Assembly (NCBI RefSeq): GCF_900156645.1
Contig: NZ_FTOC01000002.1
Coordinates: forward strand, 186,001-250,000
Direction: 5' to 3'
Source: Salimicrobium flavidum
GTDB lineage: Bacteria > Bacillota > Bacilli > Bacillales > Halobacillaceae
Length of the DNA: 64,000 nucleotides
Shown: in pieces, positions 1 through 6,894 of the stretch
Layout: the number at the start of each line of letters is the position of its first letter
Position numbering within the stretch: the stretch's first letter is position 1
Program-made: the position numbers and the translations under genes
The notes under the pieces: model-generated
Told to the model about the DNA's origin: nothing
Seen by the model: the letters and a program-made list of their open reading frames with translations, nothing else
The model's database searches: none

Positions 1-300
1 CCTTTAAATATAGTGAGTGTTCTAAACGGAATGGCTCTGCTTTTCTTTTCTAGCTGCATCACCCAGAAGCTCATGTCATAAGCAGAAATCTTATTTTCGG
101 GCAAGGTCACCCAAAAAGTAAGCTTCCTGCTTATGCCAGCGCTTCTAAACGGGGTGATTCCGCTTTTCTTGTCCAGCTGCGCCATTCAGAAACCAATAAT
201 ATAAGCGGCCACCCCTGTTTCGGGTAAGGTCGCCCGAAGCCAGGAGCGTCCGCTTATCTTAGAGTTTCTAAACGGAATGGCTCTGCTTTTCTTTTTCCAT
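1..300. repeat. Dispersed hairpin repeat, locus 1 (about two tandem units)
   Basis: Two units of the window's dispersed repeat: a linker of the type CTTCTAAACGGnnTGnnTCCGCTTTTC, CAGAA, then a hairpin whose arms read ATAAGC...GCTTAT. The right arm of the block (about 268-297) is also the 3' end of trhO, so the repeat supplies the last residues and stop codon of that gene. Confidence 0.8.
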
Positions 301-1227
301 ACGTGTATATTTGTCGATTTGGGTGCCGAGTTCCGGGTCCCAGCGGTTTTCTGGGTGTTCTTTGCACTCTGTAGTGCAGGCTGCGTGATACTCTCTCTCA
401 CAGTCTTCACAACAAACGAACTGACGGTTACAGCCAGGGTTGGAGCAGTTGATCATCCGGTCTTCTTTTTTACCGCAGTGTTCACATTCCGCTACGACCA
501 CTTCTTCTTTCTGGTTGACCGGGACGGAAATGCGTTCATCGAAAACATACATCTTTCCATCGAACAATTCTCCCTGGACTTCCGGGTCTTTGCTGTAGGT
601 CGTAATGCCGCCTTCGAGCTGATAGACGTCTTCCACGCCGTTTTTCTTGAGAATACCGGTCAGCTTCTCACAGCGGATCCCGCCGGTACAATACGTGATG
701 ACTTTCTTATCTTTCCATTCGTCCGCTTTCTCGGCCACCCATTCCGGGAATTCACGGGAGAAGTTCACTTCCGGGCGGATGGCGTTGCGGAAATGACCGA
801 TTCGATATTCATATTCATTACGTCCATCAATCACGATTGTATCTTCATCCTCAAGCATTTCACGGAATTCTTTCGGCTTCAGGTGCTGTCCACCGAACGT
901 TTTCGGATCGATGTCGTCTTCTTCAAGGTCCCATTTGACCAGCTCCGGTTTTACGCGGCAGTGCATTTTTTTGAAGGCATGTCCTTCGTGTTCGTCAATT
1001 TTGAAATGGATATCTGCAAAACGCTCATCGGAGCGGACATATTCCATGTACTCCTCGACCTGTTCCACAGTTCCGGAAACCGTGCCATTGATACCTTCCG
1101 GCGCTACAATGATGCGGCCGCGAAGTCCAAGGTCCTTACAGAACTGAAGATGATCAGCGCAGTACTCTTCATAATCAGGTAAATCAACATATTTGTAGTA
1201 AAGAAGAACTCGGTAATCTGAGCTCAT
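268..1227 (-). CDS. trhO: tRNA uridine(34) hydroxylase, rhodanese-like (TrhO/YceA family)
   Basis: Members of this family carry out oxygen-dependent hydroxylation of U34 in tRNA, the first step towards wobble 5-alkoxyuridines. The 319-residue protein has the N-terminal family domain (1-100), a rhodanese domain (about 120-220) with the active-site Cys180 in YCTGGIRCE, and a C-terminal Cys-rich tail with several CxxC pairs (about 245-295) that probably binds metal. Length is normal. The start ATG follows AGGAGG. It lies downstream of pncA on the same strand. The last residues (EKQSHSV) are encoded by an arm of the dispersed hairpin repeat, so the C-terminus was probably altered when the repeat arrived. 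Function is by family. Confidence 0.9.
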   Translation of the reverse strand: MSSDYRVLLYYKYVDLPDYEEYCADHLQFCKDLGLRGRIIVAPEGINGTVSGTVEQVEEYMEYVRSDERFADIHFKIDEHEGHAFKKMHCRVKPELVKWDLEEDDIDPKTFGGQHLKPKEFREMLEDEDTIVIDGRNEYEYRIGHFRNAIRPEVNFSREFPEWVAEKADEWKDKKVITYCTGGIRCEKLTGILKKNGVEDVYQLEGGITTYSKDPEVQGELFDGKMYVFDERISVPVNQKEEVVVAECEHCGKKEDRMINCSNPGCNRQFVCCEDCEREYHAACTTECKEHPENRWDPELGTQIDKYTRMEKEKQSHSV

Positions 1228-1256
1228 GATGATTCCTCCTATTTTCTATTTTATAT

Positions 1257-1313
1257 AAGTGAAAATCCGTATAATCATAATTGTCCATCATTCATCATAT
1301 GCGATTTTCACTT
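1257..1313. other. 11-bp inverted repeat in the pncA-trhO gap
   Basis: AAGTGAAAATC (1257-1267) and its exact complement GATTTTCACTT (1303-1313) flank 35 bp. There is no T-tract, so this is not a classic terminator. It could be an mRNA hairpin in the trhO leader or a protein-binding site. Role unknown. Confidence 0.4.
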
Positions 1314-1344
1314 TTAATTCAAATAGAAAATTTGTGAACTTCCA

Positions 1345-1896
1345 TCATGTTACGACTGCACCGAGAGAGGATTTGAAATGCTCGAGTGCCCACTCATGGC
1401 CTTGAGGGTTGAAAGTGGCCACTGCGTTTTGATAGACGGTGATCGGGTAACCTAGGTTGTAAGCATCTATAGCGGAATGGAGCACACATATGTCTGTACA
1501 GACACCTATGATATGCACTTCTTCAATTTTCCTTTCCCGTAAGAGAAGGTCGAGCCCTGTGCCCGCAAAGGCGCTGTATCTCGTTTTGTCCAGGTAATGG
1601 ACGAAGGATTCGTGCCGGTATTGTTCATAAACGGTTTTCACTTCTCCATACAGTTCTCTTCCCTCTGTCCCTATTATATTGTGAGGTGGGAACAATTCTG
1701 TTTCCGGATGCCAGGGGTCGTCCTTGTAGTGCCCATCTATCAGAAAGAAAACGTCCTCCTTGTTTTCGACAAAGTCACGTATGTGTCCGGCTATGTTCTT
1801 TTCGATTACTTGCCCGGGTTCCCCGCAAGTCAAAGCTCCATCATCCCGTACGAAATCATTTGTGTAATCTACAACAAGCAATGCCTTTTTCATCAT
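1345..1896 (-). CDS. pncA: Nicotinamidase / isochorismatase-family amidohydrolase
   Basis: Hydrolyses nicotinamide to nicotinate for NAD salvage. The sequence shows the cysteine-hydrolase triad of the family: Asp10 (VVDYTNDF), Lys104 (YLDKTRYSAF) and Cys133 (IGVCTDICVLH), with DGHxxDDPWHPE supplying the metal-binding region. About 183 residues is normal for PncA. The upstream in-frame ATG at 1902 touches the GAGAGG ribosome site, so translation should begin at 1896 or 1893. Its promoter reads TTGAAA-16 bp-TATCAT on the minus strand (1954-1959, 1932-1937), and a perfect TreR-like palindrome covers the start point, so it may share control with the divergent trehalose operon. NiaR, the usual nicotinate regulator, is encoded at 49.5 kb. 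Confidence 0.88.
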   Translation of the reverse strand: MMKKALLVVDYTNDFVRDDGALTCGEPGQVIEKNIAGHIRDFVENKEDVFFLIDGHYKDDPWHPETELFPPHNIIGTEGRELYGEVKTVYEQYRHESFVHYLDKTRYSAFAGTGLDLLLRERKIEEVHIIGVCTDICVLHSAIDAYNLGYPITVYQNAVATFNPQGHEWALEHFKSSLGAVVT

Positions 1897-1916
1897 AATC
1901 ATCCTCTCTTTATTTA

Positions 1917-1934
1917 CATGTGTATATACACATG
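1917..1934. promoter_or_regulatory. TreR-like operator over the pncA promoter
   Basis: CATGTGTATATACACATG is a perfect 18-bp palindrome with the core TGTATATACA seen in tre operators. It overlaps the pncA -10 (TATCAT, minus strand, 1932-1937) and its start point. It could be an auxiliary tre operator, a pncA operator, or both. Confidence 0.6.
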
Positions 1935-1970
1935 ATAGCAGACTTTTTCTTTATTTCAAAAATGTAAGGG

Positions 1971-1999
1971 TTGTCATTCTTGTATATACAAATTATAAT
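1971..1999 (+). promoter_or_regulatory. tre operon promoter with embedded TreR operator
   Basis: -35 TTGTCA (1971-1976), a 17-bp spacer, and a perfect -10 TATAAT (1994-1999). The spacer holds TTGTATATACAA (1980-1991), which is the tre operator sequence of Bacillus subtilis. Repressor bound here would block RNA polymerase. Confidence 0.85.
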
Positions 2000-2011
2000 A
2001 TAGACTATAAG

Positions 2012-2023
2012 ATGTATATACAA
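2012..2023 (+). promoter_or_regulatory. Second TreR operator downstream of the tre promoter
   Basis: ATGTATATACAA differs from the spacer operator TTGTATATACAA at one base and lies just past the start point. Paired operators are typical of tre operons. Confidence 0.75.
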
Positions 2024-2038
2024 GAAAAGGGTTTTGGT

Positions 2039-2052
2039 TGTAAGCGGTTGAA
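2039..2052 (+). promoter_or_regulatory. Candidate CcpA cre site before treP
   Basis: TGTAAGCGGTTGAA matches the cre pattern TGNAANCGNTNNCA except at one of the last positions. It lies in the treP leader, where catabolite repression of a sugar PTS operon would be expected. Confidence 0.5.
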
Positions 2053-2087
2053 TTTTGCTTATAGGAATATATAGAGGAGGGGAAGAT

Positions 2088-3497
2088 ATGGACTATCGTA
2101 AAGAAGCGGAGCAGATATTAGAAGCTCTCGGCGGTAAAGAAAACGTGAACGCGGCGACCCACTGTGTCACACGTCTACGTCTGGCGCTGAACGATGAAGG
2201 TATTGTGGATCAGGAGCGTCTGGACAATCTTGATGCGGTGAAGGGCTCGTTTTCTGCGAACAATCAGTTTCAGGTCGTTATCGGTCAAGGAACAGTGGAT
2301 AAAGTCTATAAGGAATTCGTTGAACTGGCTGGAATCGAAGAAGCTTCCAAAGAGGAAGTGAAGGAAAAGACAGAAGAGAAAATGAATCCGCTTCAGCGCG
2401 GAGTGAAGACGCTGGCAGATATTTTTATACCGATACTTCCTGCAATCATTACAGCGGGTCTTCTACTCGGTCTGAATAACCTGCTTACAGGGCCGGGGAT
2501 ATTCTTCGATGATCAGTCGGTCATTGATGTGTATCCGCAGTGGTCGGGTCTTGCCAATATGATCATCGTAATCGCGAACACGGCCTTCGTGTTCTTACCG
2601 GCTCTGATCGGCTGGTCGGCGTCCAAACGGTTCGGAGGGACACCGCTCCTTGGTATGCTGATCGGGCTGGTGCTCGTCAATCCGGAGTTATTGAGTGCTT
2701 ATGGCTACGGTCAGGCTGTGGAAGAGGGAACAGTTCCGGTATGGAATCTGTTCGGACTTGAAGTCGATAAGATCGGTTACCAGGGGCAGGTCCTGCCGGT
2801 GCTGGTAGCTGCTTGGGTACTTACGAAAATTGAATTGTTCCTGCGTAAACGGATACCGGAAAGCATCCAATTACTTATTGTGGCACCGGTTTCTCTCCTT
2901 GTGACAGGGTTCCTTACATTCATTCTGATCGGTCCGGTCACGTTCGCTGTCGGTAACGGCATCAGTGACGGTTTCGTAGCTTTATTTGATGTAGCAGCAT
3001 GGTTCGGTGGTCTTGTGTACGGTGGTCTTTACGGGGCGCTCGTTATCACGGGGATGCACCATACGTTCCTTGCAGTCGATATTCAGCTCGTTGGAAGTAC
3101 AGGAAGTACGTTCCTTTGGCCGATGCTCGCTTTATCCAACATCGCTCAAGGTTCCGCGGCTTTCGCAATTTTCCTTGCTACGAAAGATGAGAAATTGAAA
3201 GGGTTGAGTGGTTCTTCCGGGTTATCCGCATGGCTCGGTATTACAGAACCGGCATTGTTCGGGGTGAACTTACGGTTCAAGTATCCGTTCGTCATATCCC
3301 TTATATCTTCCGGTATTGCCGGGATGTATATCGCTTCTCAAGGCGTGCTCGCCACATCGATCGGTGTCGGCGGAGTGCCGGGAATCTTCTCCATCATGAA
3401 TCAGTACTGGGGAGATTTCCTGATCGGAATGGCGATTGTCATCGTTCTTCCTCTTACAGCAACCTATCTCTATGCCAAACGAAAACGTGATGTATAA
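2088..3497 (+). CDS. treP: PTS trehalose-specific EIIBC component
   Basis: Imports trehalose and phosphorylates it to trehalose-6-phosphate. The EIIB domain comes first (about 1-85), with the phosphorylated Cys26 in THCVTRLRLAL, followed by the hydrophobic EIIC domain (about 105-465, some ten membrane segments) with the GITEPALFGV motif. No EIIA domain is present, so phosphate must come from another protein; the lone EIIA-Glc at 47.4 kb is the candidate. Start: ATG at 2088 has GAGGAGGGG just upstream; an in-frame ATG at 2055 has none. First gene of treP-treC-treR, under TreR operators and a possible cre. Confidence 0.93.
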   Translation: MDYRKEAEQILEALGGKENVNAATHCVTRLRLALNDEGIVDQERLDNLDAVKGSFSANNQFQVVIGQGTVDKVYKEFVELAGIEEASKEEVKEKTEEKMNPLQRGVKTLADIFIPILPAIITAGLLLGLNNLLTGPGIFFDDQSVIDVYPQWSGLANMIIVIANTAFVFLPALIGWSASKRFGGTPLLGMLIGLVLVNPELLSAYGYGQAVEEGTVPVWNLFGLEVDKIGYQGQVLPVLVAAWVLTKIELFLRKRIPESIQLLIVAPVSLLVTGFLTFILIGPVTFAVGNGISDGFVALFDVAAWFGGLVYGGLYGALVITGMHHTFLAVDIQLVGSTGSTFLWPMLALSNIAQGSAAFAIFLATKDEKLKGLSGSSGLSAWLGITEPALFGVNLRFKYPFVISLISSGIAGMYIASQGVLATSIGVGGVPGIFSIMNQYWGDFLIGMAIVIVLPLTATYLYAKRKRDV

Positions 3498-3503
3498 CTA
3501 AGT

Positions 3504-3533
3504 CAGCCGTGTGGGTTCTTCCTAGCACGGCTG
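3504..3533 (+). other. Intercistronic hairpin between treP and treC
   Basis: CAGCCGTG (3504-3511) pairs with CACGGCTG (3526-3533). No T-tract follows, so an mRNA-processing or stability element is more likely than a terminator. Confidence 0.55.
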
Positions 3534-3565
3534 CTTGATTAGGAAAAGAAAAAGGAGGCGTTTAC

Positions 3566-5233
3566 ATGACGACAGCACCTTGGTGGCAAAAAGCGGTGGT
3601 TTATCAGATTTATCCAAAAAGCTTCAATGACACGACAGGAAGCGGGACCGGAGATATCCAGGGAATCATAGAAAAACTTGATTACATCAGTGATCTCGGC
3701 GTAGACGTCATCTGGCTGACGCCGGTTTATAAATCGCCGCAGAATGATAATGGATATGACATCAGTGATTATTTTGATATTCATGAAGAATACGGAACGA
3801 TGGAGGACTTCGATCGTCTTCTTGAAGAAGCACACGCACGTGGATTGAAAGTGATTATGGATATCGTCGTGAATCATACTTCGACCGAGCACAAATGGTT
3901 CCAGGAGTCCATGAAGTCGAAAGACAATCCGTATCGGGATTATTATATTTGGAAAGATCCTGTAGACGGAGAAGGGCCGACGAACTGGCAGTCGAAGTTC
4001 GGAGGGAATGCGTGGAAATACGATGAAGATACAGGCCAGTACTATCTGCATCTGTTCGACGTGACCCAGGCGGATTTGAATTGGGAGAATGAAGATGTAC
4101 GAAAAGATGTTTATGAGATGATGAAGCATTGGGCGGAAAAAGGGATCGACGGTTTCCGGCTGGATGTCATCAATCTCGTTTCAAAAGACCAGCGTTTTCC
4201 GAACGACGATACGGGAGATGGTCGTAAGTTTTACACAGACGGGCCTCGCGTTCATGAATTCATGCATGAAATGAATCGGAACGTTTTCGCGCCTTATGAT
4301 TTGATGACCGTCGGGGAAATGTCTTCGACGACGATCGATCACTGCGTGAAATACACTCGTCCCGAGCGTCAGGAGTTGAGCATGACCTTCAGCTTCCACC
4401 ATCTGAAAGTCGACTATCCGAACGGGGAGAAATGGACAAAAGCCCCTTTTGACCTGCAGGAACTGAAGCGTATTTTGAGCGAATGGCAGAAAGGCATGCA
4501 CGAAGGAGGGGGATGGAACGCCCTGTTCTGGTGCAACCATGATCAGCCGCGTGTCGTTTCACGCTTCGGGGATGATTTCAAATATCGGGTCACTTCTGCA
4601 AAAATGCTTGCCACGACGATGCACATGATGAAAGGGACGCCTTATATTTACCAGGGCGAAGAAATAGGGATGCCGAACCCTGGTTTTGATTCCATCGAGG
4701 AGTACAGAGATGTAGAATCTCTCAACAGTTATGAAATGATGAAAGAGGCCGGTAAATCGGAAGAAGAAATCATCGGAATCTTGAAACAGAAATCCCGGGA
4801 TAATAGCCGGACGCCTATGCAGTGGAACAGTGAGCTGAACGCCGGATTTACGACGGGGACGCCGTGGATCGACGTTCCGGATAACTATAAAACCATCAAT
4901 GTGGAAAATGAGTTGCGAGCGGAGGATTCCGTTTTTCAGTTTTATCAGAAACTGATTCGTCTAAGAAAACAACATGAGATCATCACTTACGGAGATTATG
5001 AACTGTTGCTTGAAGAGGACGACTCTCTCTTCGCTTTCAAAAGGGAAACGGAGGAAGAACGTCTGATTATCCTTAGTAACTTTTACGGGAAGAAAACAGA
5101 AGTACAGTTGCCGGAACATCTCGTCGAAAGAGCGGACGTGTTGATTTCTAACCACGAGGATGCGCCGTCCCTTGCTACTGATATGGTGCTCAGGCCGTAC
5201 GAATCTGTCGTTTATCATATGAACAAATACTGA
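3566..5233 (+). CDS. treC: Trehalose-6-phosphate hydrolase (alpha,alpha-phosphotrehalase)
   Basis: Cytosolic GH13 enzyme that splits trehalose-6-phosphate from TreP into glucose and glucose-6-phosphate. The 555-residue protein has the GH13 landmarks: DVIWLTPVYKSP, the nucleophile Asp200 (GFRLDVINLV), the acid/base Glu251 (TVGEMSS) and the transition-state Asp326 (NHDQPR). Length is standard. It begins seven bases after AAAAAGGAGG. Its position between treP and treR, rather than near other GH13 genes, favours phosphotrehalase over oligo-1,6-glucosidase, a close relative (EC 3.2.1.10). Confidence 0.94.
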   Translation: MTTAPWWQKAVVYQIYPKSFNDTTGSGTGDIQGIIEKLDYISDLGVDVIWLTPVYKSPQNDNGYDISDYFDIHEEYGTMEDFDRLLEEAHARGLKVIMDIVVNHTSTEHKWFQESMKSKDNPYRDYYIWKDPVDGEGPTNWQSKFGGNAWKYDEDTGQYYLHLFDVTQADLNWENEDVRKDVYEMMKHWAEKGIDGFRLDVINLVSKDQRFPNDDTGDGRKFYTDGPRVHEFMHEMNRNVFAPYDLMTVGEMSSTTIDHCVKYTRPERQELSMTFSFHHLKVDYPNGEKWTKAPFDLQELKRILSEWQKGMHEGGGWNALFWCNHDQPRVVSRFGDDFKYRVTSAKMLATTMHMMKGTPYIYQGEEIGMPNPGFDSIEEYRDVESLNSYEMMKEAGKSEEEIIGILKQKSRDNSRTPMQWNSELNAGFTTGTPWIDVPDNYKTINVENELRAEDSVFQFYQKLIRLRKQHEIITYGDYELLLEEDDSLFAFKRETEEERLIILSNFYGKKTEVQLPEHLVERADVLISNHEDAPSLATDMVLRPYESVVYHMNKY

Positions 5234-5256
5234 TATACTAGTGAATGGTGAAAAAT

Positions 5257-5970
5257 ATGCAGAACAAATTTCTTACGATTTATAATGAACTCGTCCGGCG
5301 GATCCAGCGGGGGGAATACTATGCTGGGGAAGTGCTCCCGTCGGAACATGAACTGAAAGAGGCGTATGACACGTCACGGGAGACGATCCGCAAGGCGTTG
5401 AATCTGTTGGTCCAGAATGGGTATATCCATAAGGTCCGTGGAAAGGGATCGGTCGTACTCGATCATAGCAAATTCGAATTTCCGGTATCCGGGCTTACCA
5501 GCTTCAAAGAGCTTTCCGAACAGTTCGGAGGGGATATCCGTACGACGGTGGAGCAACTTTTCCTTTCAGTGCCTGGGGAGGAGCTTCAAAAAGCACTTGG
5601 TTGCGAAGATGATATCCGGGTATGGAATGTGATCAGGAGCCGTGAAATCAACGGAGAGCGGATCATACTCGACAAAGATTACCTTCGTCAGGACTACATC
5701 AAGGGATTGACGAAGGAAATTGCGGAACAATCGATCTATGAGTACATCGAAGAAGAACTAGGTCTCGAGATAAGTTTCGCGAAAAAGCAGATTGTTGTAG
5801 AACGGACTACAGAAGAGGATGAACGATACCTGGATCTGCAAGAGCATAATCAGGTCGTCGTGATCCGGAGTTACGTTTATCTTTCGGATGCTACCTTGTT
5901 CCAGTACACAGAATCCAGGCACAGACCGGATAAATTCCAATTCGTCGACTTCGCAAGGCGCGTGAAATAA
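5257..5970 (+). CDS. treR: Trehalose operon repressor, GntR family
   Basis: Represses the tre operon; trehalose-6-phosphate is the known inducer of this family. An N-terminal winged helix (about 1-70, PSEHELKEAYDTSRETIRKAL) is followed by a UTRA effector domain ending in QYTESRHRPDKFQFVDFARR, which closely resembles Bacillus TreR. I chose ATG 5257 because GGTGA lies five bases upstream and the protein then aligns with the Bacillus N-terminus; ATG 5245 and GTG 5248 are in frame but poorly supported. It starts 23 bases after treC and ends at a strong terminator. Its targets are the palindromes at 1917-2023. Confidence 0.9.
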   Translation: MQNKFLTIYNELVRRIQRGEYYAGEVLPSEHELKEAYDTSRETIRKALNLLVQNGYIHKVRGKGSVVLDHSKFEFPVSGLTSFKELSEQFGGDIRTTVEQLFLSVPGEELQKALGCEDDIRVWNVIRSREINGERIILDKDYLRQDYIKGLTKEIAEQSIYEYIEEELGLEISFAKKQIVVERTTEEDERYLDLQEHNQVVVIRSYVYLSDATLFQYTESRHRPDKFQFVDFARRVK

Positions 5971-6006
5971 ATCCTGCAGTTTTTGAACTGCAGGATTACT
6001 TTTTGC
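5970..6006 (+). terminator. Terminator of the tre operon
   Basis: AATCCTGCAG (5970-5979) and CTGCAGGATT (5988-5997) form a perfect 10-bp stem with an 8-nt loop, followed by ACTTTTTG. Confidence 0.85.
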
Positions 6007-6038
6007 GTGCTACACTGGGAAAAGAAGAGGTGAGATGA

Positions 6039-6551
6039 ATGTTTACAATTGGAGTTACAGAAAAATTAGCTGCATCCCTTCCGATGAAAAGGGAGGAATT
6101 CGATAAAAGGGAACTGCCTGAGATTTACCGTTGGCAGATGAACCACTTCACGTTCGGGGACAGAGACGGTCTTATTCTGATGAATGATCGGACAGCGCTG
6201 ACTCTGATACTTTTCGGCCTGGAAGAACAACAGTACGAAAACATCGACAACGTTCTTCGCGGTTCATTGAAACAATTGCTGCAGATGCTTGATGTGAAAG
6301 AGGAATATAAAAAAGATCTGCTCGATCATTCGAAAAAAGTAATCCTCACAAAAACGGATAATCGCCGCACTCTCGGCAGAATGAAGGAATCTCTGAAATT
6401 CCTCGAAGCGTTTACGGAAGATAAATCCTACGATGAGATTGATGCCGTAGAAATGAATCGATGGATGAACGAAGAGATGATATTCTCGACACTTGAGAAT
6501 ACTTATCCAGTAAAAGAATTGAATCATTATTATGAGAAGGAGCACGCATAA
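6039..6551 (+). CDS. DUF6933-type hypothetical protein
   Basis: A 170-residue soluble, acidic protein, preceded by GAGGTGAG. The beginning (MFTIGVTEKLAASLPM, then YRWQMNHFTF) and the phrase LILMNDRTALTLIL resemble small uncharacterised Firmicutes proteins grouped as DUF6933. It has no signal peptide, membrane segment or recognisable catalytic motif. It stands alone between two terminators. I cannot assign a function. Confidence 0.7.
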   Translation: MFTIGVTEKLAASLPMKREEFDKRELPEIYRWQMNHFTFGDRDGLILMNDRTALTLILFGLEEQQYENIDNVLRGSLKQLLQMLDVKEEYKKDLLDHSKKVILTKTDNRRTLGRMKESLKFLEAFTEDKSYDEIDAVEMNRWMNEEMIFSTLENTYPVKELNHYYEKEHA

Positions 6552-6571
6552 GTTGCGTGTTCTTTTTGATA
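6538..6571 (+). terminator. Terminator after the DUF6933 gene
   Basis: GAGCACGCA overlapping the gene end pairs (one G-U) with TGCGTGTTC, followed by TTTTT. Confidence 0.6.
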
Positions 6572-6594
6572 GGAAATCAGTGAACGGATAAGAG

Positions 6595-6808
6595 ACTCTT
6601 CCTTTTTTGGGGGCAGGCCACCCGAACCGGGGTCCGCCCACTTATCTTAAAACTTCTGAACAGGGTGGCTACGCTTTTCATGTCTAGCTGCAGCTCCCAG
6701 AAATTCGTGTCATAAGCAGTCCGGATCAGAAAAAAGAAAAGGCGCTTTTTTCCTGACCGATCTGCTTATGCCAGTATTTCTAAACGGGAGCTTCCGCTTT
6801 TCATTAAT
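6595..6808. repeat. Dispersed hairpin repeat, locus 2
   Basis: Fills most of the gap between 6552 and 6894. The hairpin arms ATAAGCAGTCCGGATCAG and CTGACCGATCTGCTTAT (about 6712-6770) are followed by ATTTCTAAACGGGAGCTTCCGCTTTTC. A degenerate second arm (CCGCCCACTTATCTTA) lies at the left. Confidence 0.75.
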
Positions 6809-6894
6809 CAAATGAATAATTTTCCTATTAATCGGGTAAAGGTAGAGGAGGAAATATAAACATAGGAGACTTTATTTAATGAGGAGGGTCTTGG

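Noticed and set aside
277-1182. 301-codon open frame opposite trhO
   Set aside because: It is fully antisense to a clear family member; its translation is Phe-rich and shows no known domain. A shadow of trhO codon use.
1917-1934. NiaR operator before pncA
   Set aside because: NiaR regulates such genes in other Firmicutes, but the palindrome core TGTATATACA is the same as in the adjacent tre operators, so TreR is the better guess.
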